Source: Alentia gelatinosa (Eukaryota > Annelida > Polychaeta > Phyllodocida > Polynoidae). Taken from it: a stretch of 64,000 nt of DNA. The DNA lies in contig OX465580.1 of assembly GCA_950022655.1 (NCBI GenBank), positions 95,002,797 to 95,066,796 of the forward strand, given 5' to 3'. Below the pieces are notes generated by a model. It ran no database searches. It had not been told where the DNA came from and saw nothing but the letters and a program-made list of their open reading frames with translations. Positions 32,891 to 45,612 of this stretch are shown here, piece after piece. A program made the translations under genes and the position numbers. Within the stretch, counting starts at the first letter, position 1. The number at the start of each line of letters is the position of its first letter.

Positions 32891-34096
32891 CTAGAGTCGG
32901 GTCGATTGCTGGAACTTGGTCTTGTTCAGACCATGTTTACCGCCTCTGGGGCCCTTCCCCCCTCTGTTGCCCTTGCCTCTTCCCTTTCCAGGGAATTTTT
33001 CCGGTTTGTCCTCCTGAAAACCCGCCTTATTCTCCTTTTCCACCTTCTCAGGCTGTGTAGGTTTGGAGGAGTGTTTAGGGTCGGTTATCTGTTCGTCGTC
33101 AGGTGTGCAGCTTTTGCGTTTCTGGATTCTTTCCTCCAGAATTGAGACTTCCCTCAGGTAGTCGCGCTTTGCAGTAAGGAGGGTGTGGTCCCGTACTGCT
33201 TTCATCGTGCGGTTGCACTCTTCTTCAGTGTATTTCGCATCTAGCAAGGCTTTTGTCATTATTTGGTCTGATTGTTCCTTGGCGCTGGCTTCGACACCCT
33301 CCTGTGACTTGAGGGAATCCGCAGCTATCTTCATAACTCTGAGTGCTGTAGCCTTTCTTTCGATGTGAATCAGCTCTCTCGTGTCTGAGTCAAAGTACCC
33401 AGGCAGGGGGGCAATACCGCAAGCCCACGGCTCTATGTGGTTCAGCTCGCCACATTGGTACAGAAATGCGGCCCTTGCCTCGCATTTCATTTGCCTCGTT
33501 GTGGAGTCCCTTAGTTCCCTCCACGCACGGTGAAGGGACTTTGGCAGCATGTCATCTATCACCTGGAAAGAAGAGAAACCACAATTAGTGTTAATGTCGG
33601 AACATCGTGTCTCATTGTCTGGTTTGGCAATATGCAATTCTTCTAATTGATCATCACCAGTTTCCATATCTTTCAAGGTTTCAAGATTTAATTTGTCTAA
33701 ATCATTTGGTACGACTGGTATCTTATCAAGAATATTCATGTTCTTTTTAATTGTCTCACTTCTCGACTGATTGTCATTGGGGGTGGACAAGATACCTTGT
33801 TGAATGTCGGCAGGTACCCTCACCTCGCCAGCCGGCAGTGTGTGGGTGCCTGTCATGGCTGCCGGCCCCATATGTGCCTGCAGGTTTTTCAGAGACTCAG
33901 ATGCACTGAGGCCTTCCTTGTTTCTGAAAAAATCGGTAATAAGTGTGTTACGCACTTTCTTTACCGATTTCTGATTCACTACTGTATGGCAGTGTCTCAG
34001 TACAGACGGCTGACCAGTGGTCACCCTGTTCCGTGCAGGGATATCACTGTGCGTCTGTATTCTTCTATCACCTGGCTCAGTCATATTTTTTCCCAT
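32891..34096 (-). CDS. Penelope element ORF1, 401 residues, function unknown
   Basis: The first in-frame ATG (34096) lies inside the terminal inverted repeat. The frame is intact to 32891. I recognise no domain. Residues about 175-290 are the most protein-like (SLHRAWRELRDSTTRQMKCE, GELNHIEPWACGIAPLPGYF, ELIHIERKATALRVM). A charged helical segment follows, and then a Lys/Gly-rich tail (GKGRGKGNRGGKGPRGGKHG) that would suit RNA binding. Penelope elements usually have one ORF, although a first ORF is known in some lineages. A strong acceptor-like TTTCTCTTCTTTCCAG at about 33580-33565, and a GAGGTGAGG donor-like site near 33825, raise the possibility of an intron, also known in this class. A role beside the RT is inferred from position. 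Confidence 0.75.
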   Translation of the reverse strand: MGKNMTEPGDRRIQTHSDIPARNRVTTGQPSVLRHCHTVVNQKSVKKVRNTLITDFFRNKEGLSASESLKNLQAHMGPAAMTGTHTLPAGEVRVPADIQQGILSTPNDNQSRSETIKKNMNILDKIPVVPNDLDKLNLETLKDMETGDDQLEELHIAKPDNETRCSDINTNCGFSSFQVIDDMLPKSLHRAWRELRDSTTRQMKCEARAAFLYQCGELNHIEPWACGIAPLPGYFDSDTRELIHIERKATALRVMKIAADSLKSQEGVEASAKEQSDQIMTKALLDAKYTEEECNRTMKAVRDHTLLTAKRDYLREVSILEERIQKRKSCTPDDEQITDPKHSSKPTQPEKVEKENKAGFQEDKPEKFPGKGRGKGNRGGKGPRGGKHGLNKTKFQQSTRL

Positions 34097-34186
34097 CTCA
34101 CACAAGAGCTTTTACCTATAAATACCCCACAAGGTAATAGGAAAAACTTTTTCCACAACGGGATAAAAGGAAAAAATTCCACCATA
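34087..34186. repeat. 5' inverted terminal repeat of the Penelope element
   Basis: Reverse complement of 30105-30204. It includes the ORF1 start codon. Similarity stops abruptly at about 34186. Confidence 0.9.
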
Positions 34187-37100
34187 TACCTGTATTCAAC
34201 CTATGTTCATCTGAAAGTACAAACTTCTGTATACAAAACATGATGAAAAACCGGATTAGACACCTATCCAAATGACAAACAGTGAGGACACCCAGGCTAG
34301 CTTGAATGCTGAACAAATAGCCTTGGAAGCTCAAAGCTCAGGTTACCTACCTCAGGCAAAACTGAGAAGATCCCCGATGCGCATGGGAACGGGAAAGAGG
34401 TCTACATTTCTACATAGTTACTTTGTATTAGACCATAATACAGTACAACTGGACCCAGCCAGAAGCCAAAAACTGCCTGGGAACAGCTGGCAGTGCCCTT
34501 TTCGAGGCCACCCTTGCCCTTAGAATGTGGAGACGAGGCATATTATAATTACCTCATATGATAACCGTACCACGAATAGGTTCTGCCTTTTAATTCTTAT
34601 GCTGCAAAACATTTCCCACAAACTGGAAAAATAAACACCAAAAAGATAAAACAACCAATAGAGAAAATCTGCCCACCTAGATATGCCTCAAATCTTGCCT
34701 AAATATGCGTATAACATCTCCCATTTCCTGCTCTTTAAAATCTCAATGTCATGTATAGTCATTAATTACTCTGCCGTTGCTTATATCAGAGTATGGATCT
34801 ACGAGACGTTAGGTCCTTATTCATTGACATTCATGCCATGATAATATACCATAATTATTTAGTTTGTGGTTCTGGTTTTATCATTATCTCAACCCTGGAA
34901 TTAACATTAGGAACTCGTTCTCCATGCCCCTACAAGTAATGCAGTTCTCCACGGTTCATATCCTGTGTGTTGTCCATTCTTTTAGTGTGTACAGGGGTGA
35001 GATAAATACAGAAAGCAACTCAAATAAGTCTTTCTCCAACTCATTTGAATGCTATTTGATATTCACTCGGCTGTCGCCTCGTTCATATCACTCCACATCA
35101 AACTCGTGAAGAACGGCCACTTTGACCAAAACTTGTTGGTTTCTTCTTTAAAGCGTCATTGGCATCTCTGTTATAACTGGAGGGTAGGTAACCGTTTTAT
35201 CGTTCTAGCTTTCATGTATTTCCAATGGTAGCACGCTAGATTGTTCCTATAAGTAGCATTATAATGAATGGCATGTCTCGTAATTTTAGTCGACAAGGTA
35301 ATTCTGTTTGTATTCATTGTAACAATCTGAACATTGACAGCATGTCACAGATACTAAAGGATGGCGTCAGTTGATAACCGACTCTAGGAGGTGTCAATCA
35401 AAGTTTCTGACTTCACACGATAATATGATCTATAATTACTTGATCAGATTATCTGTTTCACTCCACGACAATTAATCACAACCATTTCAGATGCAGTGTA
35501 CTACATGGATATAAATACGCAGACTCCAGAAACAAGCTACCAGTAGAATACATGATCATATCCACATATTCCAAACAGTGCATTGTATATCTATATATTT
35601 GATGTTCAAATTTCCCCCCTCGCGTGGGAAGTCTGTGTAGGAGCCTGCTGGCTTTATTTATACAAATTGAATTATCGGGTGCCGTGAATACCTCCAGATG
35701 GTGGCCGGTGTGGGAGATCGCATCGCTGAATCCAACAGGTGCCCCGCCCACCTTACCACGTGTGCCCCAGTGACCTTGTTTACACCACGTGACACTGCAT
35801 GGATTCGGCCCACTGTGTGTAGGTCGATTCCGTCCAAAGATGGCGAGGACTTGAAGTTAGACCAAGGACAGGTAAGTCCCTCCTTGTTGCCTGTTGGTGT
35901 ATGCATGATCATGTCACGTTATAGGGTTTTCTAGGAGCAAGAGACCTAAGTTTGTTGACACGAAGGAGCATGCCAGGATATAATCAATGAGTGGTAGATC
36001 GCATTGAAGCACTGAGTTGATAGTTCGTGGTGCCTACTCTATACAGAGAGCTGCAGTGGGACTAAGTTGACAGGTGGGCACTCAGGCGGGGATCGACATA
36101 CTATGGGTGCTACCACACGGCCAAACCAAGGGTATAATGAACTAACCATCTGCCTCTTGTTAGAACTTAGAAAATGAGCAACTTGTCAGGATGTTTTCTG
36201 TATTCCTACAGCTACGTATGTGCAATGGTGACTGATGGGTATATATTAAGTTAAATAACATCACCTCATGGACCCATGCATTATATTATATCCACACCCC
36301 CGTGTATTTAGATAGGCCATCTATTTTTAGACTATGTTTAGAAGGTGTAGAACTCCAATACATATATGCTAGGTGCTAGACCTTGCGCGAGAAGGGTGCC
36401 CCGGGGAAAGGGGCCACGCTACCACCTCCCTGATTACGCCCACGCCGTTCGCGAATGAATCCAGCCCACTTGTTGGGACTGCCGACTGACAACATAGAGG
36501 TGCCTAGACCGGACAGCTTGCGTCAGCATATTACATACACCCAGATACTGGTACATGTATCCCCACTCAATTTATTCATTCACTGTAGATCCCCAGAGGG
36601 GTAGCTCAAAGTTTAGGTTCATACCACAGTAATAAACAGCCTGGTATCCGTTAGGCCATCTAGAAGACCTTTTTTTTCATGTTAAAGGGTTCTATGTCAA
36701 TTTCTGATTAAATATAATGATAATGGCAAATGATAGGTGTTGTGTTGTCAGACTGTTACGTGTTCTTTATGCCCATCATCATACTATGGGTTAACTATCT
36801 AAAATGATAAATATCAGTTATTTTGAATGTAAATGTGTATTTATATATTAGCATACACATAGTTCTTGTTAGATAATATTATAAAAAAAACATGTATAAC
36901 AGAATACAGGAACTATTAGCTCCTTAATATGGGACAGTAAATACATATAAAACGTATGTCTCCAATAAGTAACTGATTAGCTGTGAGCTGTTCACGTATC
37001 GAGGTCCATATGCTGGTGTGGGCTACAGAGACACATCCTGTACAACATGATTATCTGTGCAAACATATCCTGCGGATGGTGTGCACAGGCGACCTACAAA

Positions 37101-38179
37101 CATAACGTGTTATGGCTTGTTAGGCAACGCTGTGATATGGCTCATATCAATAGCAGAACTAGCAATTTATGGATAAGCCAGAAGAGTTGAGTGATTGCTT
37201 ATGATACAGATAATGTTCACACATACAATCAGCTTGTAGTATTAGTACCATCCACATCGTTGTCATTCAAGGTTTCAATATTGGGATTGCCACACTCTTT
37301 ATCTCCAGGAGAGACAACAGTTGCTACAGTACAGGTGGTATTAGTTGGACTTTTCGTTTGAATTCGGGAGAGCTGCTCCGATCGCACATTTAGGACACAT
37401 ATATATATATGGCATGTATAGAAAATTTACAAATCATTATTAGCTATCCGACCCATATGTCATTATCTGAACTGTCAGTTTAATGCAGTAAATGGAAAAC
37501 AGTATTAATTGGGGCCATCCATAAATAACGTAATACAGCAGAGGGGTTCCAGTCTCCATAACCAAGCATGACATGGGTTGAAAGACAAAACATGGCGTAT
37601 TGTATATCGTTATGTTTATTTAATCAAATAGAAATAGAATAGACAAAATAACAAGGGAGGGTGGTAAAAATAGCGTCATTCATGTATAACCCCTATGTAT
37701 TATGTATATTTCTGTCGATGCAATCCATCATGATTTTCCTTGAGATCTATATCCATTCAACCAGGAACTATAGTCTCTTCAATAACTTCGCTGTTGATGG
37801 TGAATCACAGGTTGATTTTAGGGCCAGTGTAAGGATGTGGATAGCCAAATACACGCCTCATAATTTAGGTCCCTTTTTGGCACCTTTGTTAGCGATAAAG
37901 ATACTGACCTATTAGGAACCGTTATACCACTTGAGGGGTCCAAAACGCTCGCGGTTTTATATCCAATATGTGGGATATTGTATTGCCCATGCGACAAGAC
38001 AAGTAGATTCATCAGTGACGAGTGTACCACATCTTGCTGTATGTTGGATAAATCATGGTCAATAAAACTGCAGGATACAGAGGAAACTTTTGGTATGTGT
38101 GAATTAGGCAATCGGAGGTCTTTGTTAAGCACTATCTAGCCCTACAGCTGTAGACAATATCAATCAACAAGATAGGATG
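34187..38179. other. No convincing gene; one dispersed repeat
   Basis: AT-rich sequence. A short frame at 35698-35870 ends at a good donor (ACAG|GTAAGT), but there is no partner exon. 37510-37535 (GGGGCCATCCATAAATAACG) resembles a transposon end. TA microsatellite near 37400. Confidence 0.45.
34905..35155 (+). repeat. Dispersed repeat, inverted copy at 56970-57195
   Basis: Shared words are TCGTTCTCCATGCCCC, ATATCCTGTGTGTTGTCCAT, AGGGGTGAGATAAATACAG, CTCCAACTCATTTGAATGCTA and TTTGACCAAAACT. Both copies can be read as YRGEINT...SFSNSFECY, but neither is part of a longer frame. Confidence 0.8.
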
Positions 38180-39320
38180 ATAAAGTGGCCGTTCATAAAT
38201 GACCTCATGCATTTTGAACATTCTATGCATGAGGACTGGACTTTTTAGCATGTAGAAATGAGAGAGTTTTGACTTTTCAACATCTAAGACTATCAGAGTC
38301 TGACTTTTAAGCATGTAGCAGTAATGAAATCTTGACTTTCTACCATAGATAAATGTCCAAGTTTGCCTCTTTGTGTATAACAATGGTTAAGCCCTTGACT
38401 TTACACCATAGAAACATGTCAAAGTTTGACATTTTAGCACATAAAAATGGCTAAGCCGTGATATTCCACCATGGGAATACCAAAGTTTAACTTTTTAGCG
38501 TGTAACAGTGGCTAGTTCTTTCTTTTCACCATGGAAAAATGTCAAAGTGTCTCCTTTTAGCATGTAGCAATGACTAAGCCTTAGCTTCTCACCATGGAAA
38601 AATGTCAAAGTCTAATGTTTTAGGATATAGAAATGGCTAAGAATTGGCATTTTATCATGGGAATGTCAAAGTCTTGCCTCTTAGCGTGTTACAGTGGCTA
38701 GGTCTTGTCTTTTCACGATGTAAAAATGCCGAAGTTTGGCTGTTTAGCATGTAACAATGATGAAATCTGACTCTGTTTATCAACAGTGCAACGCCTTTCA
38801 GTATGATCAGTGGAACATGCCCTTAACCCGTTCGCGGCAGCCACCTGCAACAGTCATGTAGAGTCGGGCATCAGTGTCTCTGTATACCGCGAGGGAACGG
38901 GTCTCCACAGGTCCACAATGGATGAATTATTTCCTTACTTACCACCAAATCAATAATTTTGTAAATCTTGGAAAATGATGCCTCAAGGCATCACCCGATC
39001 TGGACCGGTAACGCCTTGAGGTATCACCTGATACTCTGTGGTGATGCCTCGAGGCCTCACCCACTGCTAATGGATTAGTAATGACTTTTCGGCATGTATA
39101 GAAGCCTGCTCTTTTCGGCAGACGGTATGGCCACTAATGTCGCATTTTAATGTGGCCTGTGGGTTTGTTGTCTATAACATGTTCGGCAGACACTCGGCGG
39201 CGTCAGTTTCACAGGAAGTCCAGTGGAACAGGGCAATGTCAAAGTCTGATTTTTTTACGGTATAAGGAAAAGGTCAGCCATCTTTCAGTTCGTCCCCCCG
39301 CCTATTTTCTAATGCCACTG
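38180..39320. mobile_element. Older relative of the 63-bp-array element
   Basis: 38230-38770 carries about nine degenerate units of the same 63-bp repeat (GACTTTTTAGC, ATGGCTAAG, TTTTCACCATGGAAAAATGTC). The right end at 39225-39320 matches that of the 24.4-27.0 kb element (GACAG/AACAGGGCAATGTCAAAG, TTTCAGTTCG, CCCCCCGCC, ending TCTAATGCCACTG). The left end is too eroded to place. The 38780-39220 interval differs. Confidence 0.65.
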
Positions 39321-39556
39321 CATGCTACTTGTCTTATACACTTTTAGCAGGGGATATATCACATTGATAAAAAGATAAGTGCCCCATCAAAAATCTGCAC
39401 AAGGGAAACTTCAGATTGATTGGTCACACCGTGTGGAGATGGAATCTTGAGATAAAGACGACAGGGATGCGATATGACACAGAAACAGCCGGTATGACAC
39501 AGTGACCTGATGGTCACTGTGTCAAACCGCTCCTTTGGAGCATCCTGGACTATGCA

Positions 39557-39794
39557 CAGGGATGCCACTATTTCGATAAATTACGGACATCCGAAATTAC
39601 AAAATTCATGATTTTCAAATTCCTGTAGTACATAAAAATCGTCCATACCCTGCTGGAACCCGGCGGCACCAGGCCACTGTACACACATCCCCGATTCTGA
39701 GCAGGTTTACTACCAGTCCTCGTACTGCACGGTTGTTTCCCCTCTATATTCTATTTCCGATACTGTTTTTTTCTAGGCATGACTTGCATCCCTG
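39557..39794. mobile_element. 238-bp hAT-type MITE
   Basis: Ends are CAGGGATGC and GCATCCCTG. Flanking octamers ACTATGCA (39549-39556) and CTTATGCA (39795-39802) agree at six of eight bases, as expected for a hAT 8-bp duplication. The right end (GACTTGCATCCCTG, with ATTTCCGA inside) matches that of the element at 59453-60004. Confidence 0.75.
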
Positions 39795-42700
39795 CTTATG
39801 CAGACAACTGAAGCCACATGGTTATACTGTTTTACTTCGGATGTTATATATTTCCCACCTTTGATTGTCATCACAAGTTGATTTCTTTGGATCCAGTATA
39901 GTACCAACGTTTATTGATCTTAAAGGTCATACCAAAACGAAACCATCTTTTCCGATAGAAACAATACGGTTTCTCCGTCTCCTGCACAACTACATCCTTC
40001 CAATGTAGTTTTCACGTGCTGACCTTGTTAGTTGATGCTCTCAGCACTGTCGTGATGTGGCATGGTTGTTATAACAGACCCGGTACTGGGACCTCAGTTT
40101 GTATTTACACTATTGTGTAACCGCGGAGAGGTGTCGCTCAGGAACCGGGGCGAGCATGTCATCGTGCGTCCGACATTTCCGGGTCTTCCTGGATACAGTG
40201 TGAGATCAGACTCAACTACTTGGTACAAGGATGCAAATAAGGTCTCAAGCGTCGACCCAAACATCCACGATGACTCGAACTACCATATATCATATATGTA
40301 CGTACAATAGAACTCCATTACTCGGACCACCCCCGGAGCCCCCCCCCCCCCCCCCCCGCCCATTGAAAAGGGTGGATAGGGGTCGGGGATGGGGATCCAT
40401 ATGGTAGCTTTGGATGTCAGAAACACACCCCTTGTGAAATGTTCATGGGATTTTTACCCCCCTCCCCTGTCAAGCAAAAACGCAGAAAAATCTTCGTGAT
40501 TCCAAGAAGTCTAAAATTATTCAAAATTATCCCCTTTGCCATACACTCAGTTACGCTGTGGTTTTGAATTTCTCGCCTTCACAATACACTATGTCATCCT
40601 ATAAAATAATATCAAAAATATCAAAAAGTTTCAATTTATGTGTTTATACCCCATACATTTTATTTCTAGTTTGTGCCTTGATATGAAACCATTATTTATC
40701 AACAAATAAGTGAGAGAAGATCAATGTTAACAACTGCGAGCAATACTTAGGGTCCTACTTTATTTGCAATACATACATGTATATGGACTATGGATAGGAG
40801 GGATCTAGGTAGAATATTCTACATCAAACTGAATTGTTAAAAATACCTGGCGTATATCTCCGCTAGATTTGGAAATGGTTTTCTCTGTTTTCTTATACAG
40901 AGAACCTCACACTTTCATATATCATATATTCAACTTAAGCACCGCTTCTCAAACAGCTTAACTGGTCATGAGAACTGCCGCTATCTGCCTGAAAGAGGAT
41001 CTTTGTAAGCCTGAAGTGGGCAAGCAAAACGAAGTGGTAAATCTGTCGGCCATGTCCTTTAGAACTGAAATTAATCTCAACTTATATTGCCTTTATGAAT
41101 TTCCTTTATTATTTGTATGCTTCAACGGTCTGTGGCACAGCCCTTCAGCGAAACAGCATTATAAAGCGTACATGGGGTCCCAATGCTACAAGCAGACTTG
41201 TCTTGAGTTTGTACATGTATACTTTTCTCTCACCAGAACCAGATAGGTCAATCAATGAGTCAGTCTCAAAAGGACGTAACTAGCCTAACAAGTTATGGAA
41301 CAACACAAACAAAACAAGCTGTAACAACAACATGGGTCATTAAGGTGGAATGGTAGGTATCGAATGATATAACATACCATTTACTTCTGGAGAACATTAC
41401 AAATATATAAAATAGAGAAAAACAAACCAGAGAATCCCAGAAATATCTCATGCTGGATTTGCCTTATTAATCTACGCTCTGTATTCATATTCTGCGCACA
41501 AAATAGCGCCTTACTTTAATCTTAGCAAAAAAAACCATTTCCCATTCATAGCATAAAAAATATTTCCATGATGAGTCATTTCACTTGCCTTTCCTTCAGT
41601 TTTTATTTATTCTGGAGGTATCCACTATGATGTTCTAGCAATCCTATTTTCAGTAGGCTCCAGAAACTTCAGTTCACTTTGAATTATAATTTTCTCGGAA
41701 CAGAGACCATATATATATATATATTTGCTGAGCTGGCATAAGCATACAGCCGTCAGCACCATGTGAGAGTTATGATCGAACACATATGTTGAGAAATCGT
41801 TAAAAAAACCTAGCAATTCAGCGCCACATGTATGTTGCCAATCCACATCACTACAGTTTGTTTCACTGGTCACCATCGTCAGTACCGGAAAGAACCCAGT
41901 GTTTTGCTGATCTATACACATGTATACTGACCTACTCTCGAAAATGTGTTTGGAGCACTGGTTAAAACTGGCAATACAACAAGACAATCTGCTTGGAGAG
42001 TGGAACTCCCGCGGGAAAAGTCGTGACCATGACAGAGGCGTTCCGGACTGCGCTGGCTAAAAATAGAACATGTGCAATCCTTACTAGACTTGCCAATTGT
42101 CCTCGTAAGGTATTCAGAAAAAAAGATACCGAGAGGAGATGCCAGACAAGGAATTAATTGACAAAAGAAAAAGAAGTGAGACGATTGGGGAGAAAGATAG
42201 GGCCCTTTTTATTGGAGCTAAAAGAATATACTGTGAACAAAAAGAGAAAGAGGTTGTGCTGGGAAAATAGACCTTCATGTACATGGGCATGTTATTGAAG
42301 TCCTCCTTTATCAAACCATACTATATTGATACATGCGTCTGTTTTCACCCCAGCGCAATGCATTCTCTGTACATAAAAGGAGAAAGGGAGAGAAGGGAGA
42401 CATATCAGACAATGAATATGAAATGGTATGGATAACTGGAGCGTAGTTGGAGAGAGGGGGGGGGGGGGGGGCTGTTATGTTCTATTGCCCAGTATCTCTC
42501 TTCTCTGATATCTGTACATGTATACATGTACATGTACCCACAGATTTAGTAGGAGATGGGATACGCCTGAGTTTCCACACTCTATGAATTTAGCCGTCCC
42601 CCTACACCTCTGGACATATATTCCATATTCCAGTTGTTTTAATTGAGACTCGATCTTGTCCTTAACTGTCTGTAGATTTATCAGCAGTCAGGCGGTATGG

Positions 42701-43870
42701 GTTGACATCCCGTAACCTCCACGACCCCTACATGTGTTTTCTATGGAGTATTGCAGTGCTCTAACGATGTTGCTTCCTATTATCGCTACAGTTAAAATGG
42801 CTCACGTATTGTGATTAATCTAATATTCTAAACTATGGATTTATAATGGGATCAAAGGCAGGACCACTTGTTGGAGATACCTATCACAAAACAGATCCCA
42901 TAGGACATACACGGGGGATTATTGATGTTCGATTCGATGATTTTTCTGGGGTTGAGCAACATTTTATTTCTTCTTTGTAATTTCATGATATAGACTGTTT
43001 CCAGTAATTAAACATCCAACTATATATCACATTTTCTTCGTGCATTATATCCTTAGGCGGTCTTTTCCGTATTGCACTGATCTCTCCTAACTGCTGACTG
43101 ACTGCATTCGTATTATTGTCATGCTTACTTTCACTTTTACCACTGTCATTTTACTGGGTACCAGTTCATAATGTCCACTTATTTATTTCTGTACAATTTA
43201 CCATTCTTTCCCATTCTTAGTGCAATCGTGGCCTGTTCAGTTCATTACTTTCTTTAGAGTGGTGGATTCGATGAATTTTGACTTAAAGATAAGCGGAGAA
43301 CAGAGGATCACCAGCCCTCGCACAGTAATTGAACAGATAAATTGCTTTAAAAAAAAACCAACCCCAAACAATTACCACATATGCTTTAACCCTACGCTCT
43401 CAAATAAAATTCTGTATCTACCGGTGTTAACCAAAGTAAATGTTGGAAAGTCTAGGCCACACAGTGAACTAAACATGTCATGTATATGAAGAATAATATT
43501 CACTAGGGCGATCATAGTAGACCCCATACGAGGATATTGCACTGGCCAGAAACATTCTTTGAATTGTATCACTTTAAAATCATAAGCAAGTTCTTGTCTG
43601 TGGCTGCGTCAGATTAGAGGAGAAGCAACGACTAGCACTCTCTCACAGAATAATACCAGTGCACTCGATCGTGTCGGATGCTGGATCTGCTCCTGAATCT
43701 CACAGAAAACGTAGAGAATGTGACAAGATAACCGTACGACACGTACTTGGCGTACGGGATATGTATGTGGTGTACAGGGTATATACGGCGGCAAAACCCA
43801 AGAAATAGTCCAAAAAGTGCCAGTAAAAAATGGCTATTTTGAGGTATATAATAATATGAAAACAGGTATA
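39795..43870. other. No gene seen; low-complexity runs
   Basis: Poly-C at 40339-40357, (TA)n at 41709-41724, poly-G at 42456-42471 and ACATGTACATGTA palindromes near 42515. Frames are short and lack recognisable motifs. Confidence 0.5.
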
Positions 43871-43990
43871 CTGTGACTGCGCGTGATAAACACTTGGTAA
43901 AATTGACGATTAGATGAACCGAAACCGAAGGCAAAGGTCCATCTAATCGTCAATTTTGCAGCGTTTAAATGCATCACGTACAGTCACAGT
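43871..43990. repeat. Palindrome with about 50-bp arms
   Basis: CTGTGACTG...TAAAATTGACGATTAGATG is mirrored by CATCTAATCGTCAATTTTG...CAGTCACAG around a 23-base centre. Resemblance fades beyond both ends. Confidence 0.85.
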
Positions 43991-44984
43991 AACTCCGTTT
44001 CCGTATATTATATTCAACATTAAAAAGAAGCTTGGAGTCTATTGTGAATACGTTCTACATCCATCGGATTTGTTCACGGTAACGCGTGTTACGTTTTCTA
44101 TATATGATAGAGATACTTTTGATTGGCTAGGTCGGTGAGTTTCGTTATATCTCTTGGAGTTTGGAAAACTAACAAGACATCGAGCAACCACTGCTGTGGG
44201 ATGCAGGTATTGAGAGAAACGACCCATCTCCAAAGATTTTCATTTACACTGACTTATGCAACTGGCAACACTCGGATCCTGAGAGGCAAAAAAGTGGTTC
44301 GAGTCTGCGTAGGTGTCAAGGTGGTCAAACATATTTTAATTCTATATAGGATATCTGGAATTTAATCTAAGATATCTATTTTTCCTGCCCAGCTGATTGA
44401 ATATGATAATATATATCGTATGAATATGATAGTACTGCACAGTTATATATTGTGGGCATATTTTGAATGAACCTTTTTGAAGCACTCGGTGGGATATAGC
44501 CAATGCAAGTTCCTACTACTCAAGTGTTATTTCTCATTATTTATATGAATAGGAATGGAAGGTATGAGTTATGTCAGGATCGTGACTTTCTATCATGTTA
44601 TCACCATGCTATCAAATATTGATGGTCTATATTAATGGTTCAATGGCCAAAGATAATGGTCGTTGATAGCTTTGCCTCTCTGGAGGACCATACAAGAGGT
44701 TTATCGTCAAGTCCCCGTCTATTTGCCGCTTTGAGACATCATCCGTCAGGCCGCATACGTATATTTTATCAGAATAACATATAAAGTGAATGAAACCTCA
44801 ACTCTAGAGCTGCTTTCAAGAAACTGCTACTGATTACTGGCCATGTCTTGCTGTTCTCCACCCACTGATTACCGCTCTACATCCATCCATTCGTGGCACG
44901 TACCGCACCCTACGGGCAATGTTGAGTTCATTCTTACGCCGCTAGGGTCAAAACAGGGTCACGTTGAGTCTGAGATTGACAGGC

Positions 44985-45245
44985 TACACTGGCCGCCAGA
45001 GCTACACTACGTTGGGTTAAATCCGTGGCCACCTTGACCCAGTAGCGGGAAATGTTTGTTACTCTTCTCCCAGATCTTTTGTACTGATTGGAGAGTGTGT
45101 TAAGTCATAACCTCGAAGCCAATTAACCATTTTGTTATTTCCTTTTGTGTTTAATTTTTTAAAGAATAAACCGCCATAAAGCTAGACCTAATTATCAATT
45201 TGTGAAGCTATGACTATTACTTATTGAGTATTGTTGCTTTTAGAA
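44985..45245 (+). repeat. Solo copy of the LTR-like repeat
   Basis: Matches 13305-13690 and 6350-6480 (CTACACTGGCCGCCAGAGC, TTAAATCCGTGGCCACC, AACCTCGAAGCCAATT, TAATTATCAATTTGTGAAGC). It could be a solo LTR of the first Gypsy family or a separate repeat. Confidence 0.55.
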
Positions 45246-45549
45246 CTTACATAGAACAAGCGCACACACCAGATAGTGTGTGTGATTTAACCCGATCAAC
45301 CCCTTAGTCAGAGCAGAGTGGGGACAGGGGTTGCGACCAATCTGTTGACAGGCGAGCAGTATGACCATAGACAATGGCCATACAATGCACCGTGAGTTCA
45401 ATATGAAAGATTGAAGTGGTTGTGAACCTCAGGACCAGATTGTGCAACTGTACGTAACTGCCACATTGTCTGTTTGCATGCATGGCAACTTCATTTTCAT
45501 ATCTTTTACCTTATGTAATATCATTACATAAATTCGATCCCCAACGGCC

Positions 45550-45612
45550 TTGAGAAAGTCTAGTAAACCCGTAATAGTTACCTGGTCGTTAAATCAAACC
45601 AACTAACCAAAC
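45550..45612 (+). repeat. SINE tail fragment
   Basis: CCTTGAGAAAGTCTAGTAAA...GTTAAATCAAACCAACTAAC matches the 3' end of the SINE at 26350-26767 in opposite orientation. Confidence 0.75.

Larger units (their letters stand above)
29900..34186 (-). mobile_element. Nearly full-length Penelope-like element with two ORFs and inverted ends
   Basis: Minus-strand order is a 100-bp inverted repeat (34186-34087), ORF1 (34096-32891), ORF2 with RT and GIY-YIG endonuclease (32873-30234, one TAG), the second inverted repeat (30204-30105), about 150 bp of 3' sequence and a hammerhead-like motif (29948-29901). Inverted or direct terminal repeats and hammerhead ribozymes are established features of this class. 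The outer boundaries and target duplication were not found. The low level of damage suggests a fairly recent insertion. Confidence 0.85.

Noticed and set aside
35698..35934. First exon of a host gene ending at GTAAGT
   Set aside because: Only a donor-like site supports it; no partner acceptor with a compatible open frame was found nearby.
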